7,211 nt of DNA from CAZGOM01 sp964542875 (GTDB taxonomy: Bacteria; Planctomycetota; Phycisphaerae; Phycisphaerales; Phycisphaeraceae). The translations under genes and the position numbers were made by a program. The stretch is from assembly GCA_964542875.1 (NCBI GenBank), contig CAZIWA010000187.1, positions 1 through 7,211 of the forward strand. Direction: 5' to 3'. The notes beneath the pieces were generated by a model that was not told the origin of the DNA, ran no database searches, and was given only the letters and a program-made list of their open reading frames with translations. Below, in pieces: positions 1 through 4,850 of this stretch (within the stretch, counting starts at the first letter, position 1; every line of letters starts with the position of its first letter).

Positions 1-163
1 CCCCGGTCGTGAATCCCGCTTCGATCTCGCTTGGCGCACCCACTTCGGTTTCGCGAAAGGAGTGCTGGGCCAGCGTCGCCAGCGCCGTGGCGTCCACCGT
101 CGCCGGAGCATCGCCAACGACAGCAAACCGGACAAAGCTCACACGGCCGGAGGTAAAAGACAT
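1..163 (-). CDS. RdgC-like recombination-associated protein, N-terminal 54 codons only (runs off the left edge)
   Basis: An open frame starts at an ATG (complement of 161-163), begins MSFTSGRVSFVRFAVVG and stays open to the window edge, so only about 54 residues are visible. The start (an F-rich beta segment, then VRF, a helix with ALATLAQHSFR, then EIEAGFTTG) resembles the N-terminus of RdgC-family proteins, where a strand is followed by a helix and a GW or GF turn. I also recall planctomycete hypothetical proteins annotated as RdgC or putative exonuclease with this beginning. In proteobacteria RdgC is a ring-shaped DNA-binding protein that limits RecA loading. A purine-rich AGAGAAAG lies a few bases before the ATG as a weak ribosome site. 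The gene follows iscX on the same strand with a gap of 175 bases. The family call rests on a short fragment and is tentative; the existence of a coding frame is more secure. Confidence 0.5.
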   Translation of the reverse strand, partial: MSFTSGRVSFVRFAVVGDAPATVDATALATLAQHSFRETEVGAPSEIEAGFTTG

Positions 164-220
164 AAATTGCTTTCTCTTGTTATCCCGCCGCTCTGGCAGC
201 AGGTCTTTCTGCGCCTCTTA

Positions 221-256
221 CCCCCTCTCCCCTTGGGAGAAGGCTGGGGTGAAGGC
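221..256. repeat. C/G-rich palindromic dispersed-repeat-like element
   Basis: The gap between iscX and the RdgC-like gene contains a run of C, the stem TCTCCC (226-231), loop CTT, then GGGAGA (235-240), followed by AGGCTGGGGTGAAGG. This layout, a CCCTCTCCC/GGGAGAGGG hairpin followed by a GGGGTGAGGG-like tail, matches a short palindromic repeat type that I know from many bacterial intergenic regions. Only one copy lies in this window, so its repeat nature is inferred from recall and not shown here. Confidence 0.5.
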
Positions 257-294
257 CGCCCACCCATGTCATTCGCCCGGAACTTCACATTCTT

Positions 295-320
295 GTCTTC
301 GCTTTCATCCGGCGAAAGAC
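295..320 (-). terminator. Possible hairpin after iscX
   Basis: On the minus strand, 18 bases after the iscX stop codon, GTCTTTCGC can pair with GCGAAGAC around a short loop with one bulged base. No U-tract follows, so it is not a classical intrinsic terminator. It could weaken read-through into the RdgC-like gene or protect the 3' end of the dnaN-iscX transcript. Confidence 0.25.
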
Positions 321-338
321 CAAAGAACGCTCAAATCC

Positions 339-611
339 TTATTCGTCGTCATCATCGCCCAGGGAAAGCTCATCCCCGCCGGCATCTTTGTATTCTTCGT
401 GCCACGCGCCCTGGATCGCTTCCAGGATCTTCTCATTGGGCACTTGTCCCGCCGGCGCGTGAAAGCCGTCCAACCGCTGCACCAGTTCCTTCAACTCCGT
501 AAACCGCACAGTCAACGGATCGCGCGAGGGGTACGCCTCAAAAAGCTGGATTGCAATTTCTTCGACGTCGGTCCAACCGAAAGTATTGGAAGGCATGCCT
601 TTGTTTTCCAT
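339..611 (-). CDS. iscX: Fe-S cluster assembly protein IscX
   Basis: A 90-residue acidic protein. Residues 12-75 match the IscX (YfhJ) family closely: WTD at 13-15, then LFEAYPSRDP (23-32), TVRFTEL (34-40) and NEKILEAI (59-66). These are the same blocks as in E. coli IscX. IscX is a small cytosolic adaptor that binds the cysteine desulfurase IscS and iron, and tunes Fe-S cluster assembly in competition with frataxin. E. coli IscX is about 66 residues; this protein is longer through a few N-terminal residues and a roughly 15-residue acidic tail ending DDDDE. No isc genes (iscS, iscU, hscA, fdx) lie nearby. Instead the gene sits 51 bases after dnaN on the same strand, probably in one transcript. 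The ATG at 611 has no clear Shine-Dalgarno; the internal ATG at codon 6 (MPSNTFGW) is an alternative start that would fit the family length better. Confidence 0.92.
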   Translation of the reverse strand: MENKGMPSNTFGWTDVEEIAIQLFEAYPSRDPLTVRFTELKELVQRLDGFHAPAGQVPNEKILEAIQGAWHEEYKDAGGDELSLGDDDDE

Positions 612-662
612 TGAAGCAACAGGAACCAGAACTCAGTCACCACGCCCCGGGCAAAACCTGGA

Positions 663-1772
663 TCATTGAAGGTTAACCGGCATCACCACGTACAGAAAGT
701 CCGGCCCCGTGCGCAAAAGGCCAGGCTTGTTGGAGCTCTTGAGCTCCAATTCCACCTGTTCGCTGTCGGCCACTTTCAGCGCATCCAGGATGAAGTGCGG
801 GTTGAACCCGATCTCCACCGGCTCGCCCACATAGCTCGAAAGCGCTACTTCCACTTCCGCTTCGCCCGTCTCGGGCGCACGGCTGCGCAGCGTCAGCTTC
901 TCGCCCGCAAACGCCATCCGCACACCTTTGGATTCTTCATTGGTCAGCAGTGCCGCGCGACGCACGCCAGAAGCCAGTTCGCCCGTCCCGATCACCGCTT
1001 TCTTGTCCCCACCCGTGGGGATCACATCCTTAAACGGCGGGAAGTTGCCTTCCACCAGGTTCGACGTCAGCACCACGTCGTCGGTCGCAAACACAATCTG
1101 GTTATCCGACAGCCGCACCTTCACCAGCGAGTCGGACCCTGCCATCGTCTTCAGCAGCAGGTTCAACGCCTTGCAGGGCACAATGATCGAAATCGTGTTC
1201 GCGTCGCCGGCCTGGAACGGCTGGCACACGCACTTGGACACCGCCAGCCGGCGCCCGTCGGTGGCCACCACCGTCAGCTTCGTATCCTGCCGTTCGATCA
1301 TCACGCCGTTGATCGCAAAACGGCTGTTTTCCTTTGCCGTTGCGAAAATCGTCTGCGTGATCACCTTCTTCAGCAGGCCCGCTTCAATTTGAAAATCATA
1401 CTTCCCGTCAAATTCCGGGATCGGCGGAAAGTCCGACACCGGCAACCCATAAACCTCAAAACGCGACCCAACGCCCCGGATCGTCGTCTTCTGGTCATCC
1501 GTCACCAGCATCAGCGTCGTGTCCAGCGATTCACGCACGATCGAATTCAGCTTCTCCGCCGGCAGCAGCGCCACGCCCGGCTCCTGAACTTCCACGCGAG
1601 GCGTGCTCACCTTCACCGACACTTCCATATCGCTCGCGCTCAGCGTCAGCACGCCGTTCTCAGCGGATACCTTCAAGTACCCCAGCACAGGCTTTGGGCT
1701 CCTGGCCACAATCACACCGCTCACAATCGCCAGGGTCTCCGACAACGCGCCACGGTCGCAAATGACTTTCAT
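663..1772 (-). CDS. dnaN: DNA polymerase III subunit beta (sliding clamp)
   Basis: A 369-residue protein, full length for the family (366 in E. coli). The clamp is a homodimeric ring that encircles DNA and tethers the replicative polymerase and other DNA enzymes. Three repeated clamp domains are expected, at about residues 1-120, 125-250 and 255-369. Visible family blocks are ATDGRRLA (170-177), LVEGNFPPFKDVIP (239-252), GFNPHFILDAL (322-332) and the C-terminal YVVMPVNLQ; the ATDGRRL and MPxxL elements form the pocket that binds clamp-interacting peptides. The ATG is preceded by a strong AGAGGA (complement of 1778-1783) five bases away. No dnaA or recF is adjacent: upstream is a CDGSH gene after 281 bases, and downstream is iscX after 51 bases. 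Codons favour G in the third position, unlike the C-ending codons of the plus-strand genes. A TATATT on the minus strand (complement of 1880-1885) is a possible -10 box without a good -35. Confidence 0.97.
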   Translation of the reverse strand: MKVICDRGALSETLAIVSGVIVARSPKPVLGYLKVSAENGVLTLSASDMEVSVKVSTPRVEVQEPGVALLPAEKLNSIVRESLDTTLMLVTDDQKTTIRGVGSRFEVYGLPVSDFPPIPEFDGKYDFQIEAGLLKKVITQTIFATAKENSRFAINGVMIERQDTKLTVVATDGRRLAVSKCVCQPFQAGDANTISIIVPCKALNLLLKTMAGSDSLVKVRLSDNQIVFATDDVVLTSNLVEGNFPPFKDVIPTGGDKKAVIGTGELASGVRRAALLTNEESKGVRMAFAGEKLTLRSRAPETGEAEVEVALSSYVGEPVEIGFNPHFILDALKVADSEQVELELKSSNKPGLLRTGPDFLYVVMPVNLQ

Positions 1773-1789
1773 AGCGTTCCTCTGTTTAC

Positions 1790-1805
1790 CGACGGCTCTA
1801 CGTCG
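1790..1805 (-). promoter_or_regulatory. Small hairpin just upstream of the dnaN ribosome site
   Basis: On the dnaN sense strand CGACG, a six-base spacer and CGTCG form a perfect five-base-pair stem that ends seven bases before the AGAGGA ribosome site. If the transcript starts upstream, this hairpin would sit in the 5' leader and could affect translation. The function is inferred; the pairing is seen directly. Confidence 0.35.
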
Positions 1806-1819
1806 AATCGCATTTCAAT

Positions 1820-1841
1820 CACCCATGCACTAGGCATGGTG
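1820..1841. repeat. Bulged palindrome with a GGTGCCTGTCAC motif in the dnaN leader
   Basis: CCATGC (1823-1828) and GCATGG (1834-1839) pair perfectly around ACTAG, and the stem extends by two pairs past one bulged C. It runs directly into GGTGCCTGTCAC (1839-1850 region). I recall similar GGTGCCTGTCACC strings in dispersed REP-like elements, so this may be a decayed repeat copy and not a dnaN-specific control element. Confidence 0.35.
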
Positions 1842-1965
1842 CCTGTCACTCCGGCAAACACCCGGAATGGGGCTTTAACAATATAGCCTCCACCCGATGG
1901 ACCGGCCTCCCCCCACCCCCCAGCCTTGATATTGTGGGCATTCTGGGGAGAAATTGGCCAAAACT

Positions 1966-1981
1966 CTTCATCCGGATGAAG
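1966..1981. promoter_or_regulatory. Perfect 16-base palindrome, candidate operator upstream of dnaN
   Basis: CTTCATCCGGATGAAG is an exact palindrome with 8-base half sites and no spacer. It lies 73 bases beyond the CDGSH stop codon and about 194 bases before the dnaN ATG. A zero-loop palindrome is a poor RNA hairpin, so binding by a dimeric protein on DNA is the more natural reading. No regulator gene is in view and I do not recognise the site as a known box. Confidence 0.4.
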
Positions 1982-2053
1982 CCTGGGCCCCGGGACTGGT
2001 TTTTGAACCCGCCCCGGATTCCCATTGCACTTTCAAGTTCCCCTTCAACTCTC

Positions 2054-2266
2054 TCACTTAAAGTCTTTCTTCAACTCCACCACCGTCTTCTTGTCCTTGG
2101 CGTACACGCACACCTCATCAGCCTTGTCGTTCTGACGGGCCAGTTTGTGCGACCCATCGCAAAACGGTGCGCTCTGCGTCAGCCCGCAAGCGCAAATCCA
2201 CACGCTTTGAGTCTGCGGCTTTACCTCAATCGGACCCGTCGCCTCATGAATCACCAGTCGTGCCAT
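2054..2266 (-). CDS. CDGSH iron-sulfur domain protein
   Basis: A 70-residue protein with the complete CDGSH signature at residues 25-40: C25-A-C27, T30, P34, C36-D-G-S-H40. Three cysteines and one histidine bind a redox-active, often labile [2Fe-2S] cluster, as in mitoNEET and the small bacterial CDGSH proteins. Such proteins are thought to act in electron transfer, cluster transfer or iron/redox sensing. There is no membrane anchor or signal peptide, so it is probably a soluble cytosolic protein. The ATG is preceded by AAAAGGA six bases away, a good ribosome site. The gene is divergent from hemC, with 159 bases between the starts, and dnaN follows it on the same strand after 281 bases that contain a palindrome. 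It is the second small Fe-S-related gene around dnaN. The family assignment is firm; the exact partner is unknown. Confidence 0.93.
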   Translation of the reverse strand: MARLVIHEATGPIEVKPQTQSVWICACGLTQSAPFCDGSHKLARQNDKADEVCVYAKDKKTVVELKKDFK

Positions 2267-2425
2267 GGGAATTCCTTTTCAATTCGTGAAATGATTGAGA
2301 CTTCAACCAGTAGATCACCTTCCCATGGTAAAAAAAAGTCCGCCTCCGCTGTGTGTGCAAAAGAATCCTGTATAGACTGACCCGTTGCCCATTCTCCAGC
2401 CAACGTCAACCCAGGAACCGTCCCG
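2267..2425. promoter_or_regulatory. Divergent promoter region between the CDGSH gene and hemC
   Basis: This 159-base gap must hold the promoters for both divergent genes. TATAGA at 2371-2376 is a plausible -10 box for hemC, and its complement reads TCTATACA, a possible -10 for the other direction. Neither has a recognisable -35 at the right spacing. A run of eight A lies near 2329-2336. No operator or riboswitch was recognised. Confidence 0.35.
2412..2417 (+). promoter_or_regulatory. Ribosome binding site supporting the hemC TTG start
   Basis: CAGGAA ends eight bases before the TTG at 2426. No ATG or GTG gives a better start that keeps the conserved IIASRKSALA segment near the N-terminus, so the TTG start is preferred. 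Confidence 0.55.
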
Positions 2426-3445
2426 TTGAGACGCAGCAAACGCCCCTTGATCATCGCTTCTCGAAAAAGCGCCCTTGCACGCATCCAGGCCCAGGCCGTC
2501 GGTCAAGCCCTCGCCAGGCTCAACCCCACGCTCAGCGTCATCTATAAATGGATTGAGTCTGAAGGCGACCAACTCCTCAACATTCCCCTCACCAACCAAG
2601 GCGGCAAAGGCCTCTTCGCCAAAGCCGTCGAACAAGCCCTCCTTGAGAAAAAAGCCGACATCGCCGTTCACTCCCTCAAGGACATCCCCGTCAACCTCAC
2701 CCCAGGCCTCACCATCAGCGCCATTCCCCGCCGCGAAGACCCGCGCGACTGCCTGGTCTCTCAGGTTGACGCACCCACATTTGACCAGCTCCCCCTGGGT
2801 GCCGTCGTCGGCTCCGCCAGCCCCCGCCGCGCCGCCCAGCTCCTTCGTCTGCGCCCGGACCTGAAAATCACCCTCATCCGTGGCAATGTCGAAACCCGCC
2901 TGCGCAAAGTGCTCGGCAGCGAAAAGGTCAACCCTCACATCCCCAACGCTCACGGCCCCGCCCCCATCGACACCGCCCCTCCTCAATTCGACGCCACCCT
3001 CCTGGCCGTCGCCGGGTTGAACCGCCTGGGCCTCGGCCATTTCGCCGCCCATCCCATTGCCACCGACATCATGCTCCCCGCCGCCGCCCAGGGCGCCCTG
3101 GCCATCCAGTGCCGCTCAGACGATCACGTCACTCTTTCACGCACGCTTGTGCTCAACGACCCCGTCACTTCCACCGCTGTCCACGCCGAGCGACACATCG
3201 TCGAGCTCCTCGAAGGCGATTGCCACTCCCCCATCGCCGCATTGGTCACGCGCCTCTCTGCCGACCGCTACCTCCTTCAAGCCAGGGTCATTTCCCACGA
3301 CGGCCAGCGCATGGCCCAGGCCACCGCTGAGTCCCCCGTGCGCACCCTGGGCAAATCCGTCCAGTCCCTGGTCGCCGACCTCAAATCCCAGGATGCCCAG
3401 GGCATCCTCGCCAGCGCCTCGGTGGCCGGCGCCCAGCACGGATAA
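2426..3445 (+). CDS. hemC: Hydroxymethylbilane synthase (porphobilinogen deaminase)
   Basis: A 339-residue cytosolic enzyme that joins four porphobilinogen units into hydroxymethylbilane, an early step of heme and other tetrapyrrole synthesis. Key features are all present: ASRKSALA (11-18), GGKGLF (59-64), ADIAVHSLKDIPV (77-89) with the catalytic Asp at 86, the substrate-binding arginines R134-R135 in SPRRAAQL, RGNVETR (152-158), and Cys266 in LLEGDCHSPI, which carries the dipyrromethane cofactor. It is about 25 residues longer than E. coli HemC (313). Much of the extra length is a Pro/His-rich insert at about 162-187, just before FDATLLAVAGL. The usual PAVGQGAL loop reads PAAAQGAL here (218-225). 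Translation starts at TTG with CAGGAA eight bases upstream. No other hem gene is adjacent; the divergent neighbour is an Fe-S protein. The catalytic residues suggest it is active. Confidence 0.95.
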   Translation: MRRSKRPLIIASRKSALARIQAQAVGQALARLNPTLSVIYKWIESEGDQLLNIPLTNQGGKGLFAKAVEQALLEKKADIAVHSLKDIPVNLTPGLTISAIPRREDPRDCLVSQVDAPTFDQLPLGAVVGSASPRRAAQLLRLRPDLKITLIRGNVETRLRKVLGSEKVNPHIPNAHGPAPIDTAPPQFDATLLAVAGLNRLGLGHFAAHPIATDIMLPAAAQGALAIQCRSDDHVTLSRTLVLNDPVTSTAVHAERHIVELLEGDCHSPIAALVTRLSADRYLLQARVISHDGQRMAQATAESPVRTLGKSVQSLVADLKSQDAQGILASASVAGAQHG

Positions 3446-3532
3446 TCACCCCACCCATCTCACGCATGCGCCACCCAACGCCATGAAGATTGTTTCTTTT
3501 CTCAGCCCCGACCAGGGGCGGCCAGACCGTAG

Positions 3533-3576
3533 CCGTGGGTGAAGCCAGTCCCCGGGGGGCGAACGAGAACCCACGG
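3533..3576. repeat. Inverted repeat with CCGTGGGT/ACCCACGG arms
   Basis: CCGTGGGT (3533-3540) and ACCCACGG (3569-3576) are exact reverse complements, separated by 28 bases that contain an inner CCCCGGGG palindrome (3550-3557). The whole can fold as a long stem with an inner hairpin. It may be a dispersed structured repeat or a hemC 3' structure. Only one copy is in the window. Confidence 0.45.
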
Positions 3577-3730
3577 TAAACAGGCAAATTCAGACTTCTT
3601 GATCATCAATCCCTCGATGGAGGTTGGAAAATCGCGCGATCCCGCGGCATGTGTTTGTTTTTTGTTATAAAGGAACTTTTCTCTTGCATCCATGTACCGG
3701 TTTACCTACACTCGCAATCCCCCTTTGAGT

Positions 3731-3735
3731 GAGGA
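3731..3735 (+). promoter_or_regulatory. Ribosome binding site that decides the pseudopilin start
   Basis: GAGGA sits eight bases before the ATG at 3744. The alternative in-frame GTG at 3729 overlaps this motif and has no purine-rich site upstream, so the ATG is the better start. Confidence 0.6.
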
Positions 3736-3743
3736 CCCCGCCC

Positions 3744-4658
3744 ATGGCCCACCAGTGCTTCGCACGCACCGCATGTCCCCGCGCCTTCACCCTCGTGGAA
3801 CTGCTGGTCGTCATCGCCATCATCGCCCTGCTCATCAGCCTGATAGCGCCCTCGCTCACAGGCGCCCGGGAAGTGGCGCGCAGCGCCCAATGCCAGACCA
3901 ATCAGCGCGCTATCCTTCAGGGCTTTGCCGGGTACGCCACAAACAACCGCGACTTCTTCCCCACCATGGCCGCCGAATCCAACGGCAACAACCGCGAATG
4001 GTTCGTCCCCCTGGGCGTGGAAGGCTTCCTGGGCGACATGGTTAGCTACGAAGGGCTTAACCACAACATCACCGCCCCCACCCTCAAGCGTATTAACGGC
4101 TGGCTCGCACTCCGCTGCCCCAATGAAACCGGCACCATCCAGTCCACCGACATGCCGTACTTCCGCTGGGAAAATGCCCGCTCCTCCTTCGCCATCAACT
4201 GGACAACAGGCGCCCGCAACACCGGCGGCTACTACTACTCACGTGATGCCACCACCGTCTGGTACAACCGCGGCGTCGCCGTCACCGGCTACCCCACCTA
4301 CCTCCGCCCACGCTGGTCCAACGGTCCACGCAACCGTGAAAACGCCACCTACGGCGACGTCTTTAATCCCGCCGAAGGCGGGCTCATTATGGACGTACAC
4401 GGCGACAGCAACCGCTGGGGCAACCTCTGGTACAACAACTCCATCGACGCCCTCTACGCCCCCGGCACCGCAAGTTACACCGCCTACCAATACTCTTTCC
4501 GCCATCTGGGTGCAGCCAACATCGCCTATATGGACGGCCACGCCAAAGGCTCCCGCCATTTCAGCATGACCGGCGTGCGCAACTTCCAGTTCCTCTACCC
4601 CAACGTCGGCGACACCGCCCCAAACTGGCCCACCGTCGCCACCTGGCTCGACTTTTAA
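3744..4658 (+). CDS. Pseudopilin-like protein with prepilin N-terminus and H-X9-DG motif
   Basis: A 304-residue protein with a type IV prepilin-like N-terminus: a short leader ending in RA, then FTLVELLVVIAIIALLISLI. A prepilin peptidase would cut between A14 and F15, leaving Glu at mature position 5 (E19). The hydrophobic helix spans about 15-36 and anchors the protein in the membrane. ARSAQCQTNQRAILQGFAGYA (from 44) is the usual next helix, with Cys50 and Asn53. Near the end H254 is followed by nine residues and D264-G265, the H-X9-DG motif of a large family common in Planctomycetes and related phyla. The region between is rich in Trp, Tyr, Asn and Gly, as in exported or surface proteins. 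No gsp or pil secretion genes are adjacent, so it is an orphan member, probably processed by machinery encoded elsewhere. The exact role is unknown; the family call is secure. Confidence 0.9.
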   Translation: MAHQCFARTACPRAFTLVELLVVIAIIALLISLIAPSLTGAREVARSAQCQTNQRAILQGFAGYATNNRDFFPTMAAESNGNNREWFVPLGVEGFLGDMVSYEGLNHNITAPTLKRINGWLALRCPNETGTIQSTDMPYFRWENARSSFAINWTTGARNTGGYYYSRDATTVWYNRGVAVTGYPTYLRPRWSNGPRNRENATYGDVFNPAEGGLIMDVHGDSNRWGNLWYNNSIDALYAPGTASYTAYQYSFRHLGAANIAYMDGHAKGSRHFSMTGVRNFQFLYPNVGDTAPNWPTVATWLDF

Positions 4659-4840
4659 AGCTCTTTTCAAGCACGCCATCTGCGCCATCCCTCCGACTAC
4701 AGCCATTAATTAGATTCAAAACGGCATCGGCCAGGCCAACCCGCCGGATTTCCCACAGGCAGCTTGTCTTTCTCGTCCGCCGCACCCTCCCCCGCCATCA
4801 CAGATACACTAAACACGACCCTACCACCCACGATACGGCC

Positions 4841-4845
4841 AGGAG
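4841..4845 (+). promoter_or_regulatory. Ribosome binding site that decides the glycosyltransferase start
   Basis: AGGAG lies five bases before the ATG at 4851, which opens with the conserved MRVLMLGWEYPP. An in-frame TTG at 4764 would add 29 low-complexity residues and has no ribosome site. Confidence 0.75.
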
Positions 4846-4850
4846 TCTTG

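Larger units (their letters stand above)
3446..3743. other. Intergenic region between hemC and the pseudopilin-like gene
   Basis: About 298 bases without a credible gene. It holds an inverted repeat (3533-3576), a T-rich stretch (3653-3663) and a TATAAA at 3666-3671 that could be a -10 box for the downstream gene, although no good -35 lies 16-18 bases before it. Nothing resembling a U-tailed terminator follows hemC. Confidence 0.5.

Noticed and set aside
666..1886. Long plus-strand open frame (406 codons) opposite dnaN
   Set aside because: It is the antisense of a conserved clamp gene, is full of Arg, His and Gln, has no recognisable domain, and arises from high GC content.
1773..2053. Possible replication origin near dnaN
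   Set aside because: I found no TTATCCACA-like DnaA boxes and no AT-rich unwinding region, and dnaA is not adjacent.
2315..3052. Minus-strand open frame (245 codons) opposite hemC
   Set aside because: It has Gly/Asp/Val-rich low-complexity composition and covers conserved HemC catalytic segments on the other strand.
4764..4850. TTG start 29 codons upstream of the glycosyltransferase ATG
   Set aside because: The added segment is unconserved low complexity with no ribosome site, whereas AGGAG precedes the ATG at 4851.
4659..4850. Possible terminator or small gene between the pseudopilin and glycosyltransferase genes
   Set aside because: No convincing hairpin with a U-tract and no coding frame with a ribosome site could be found.
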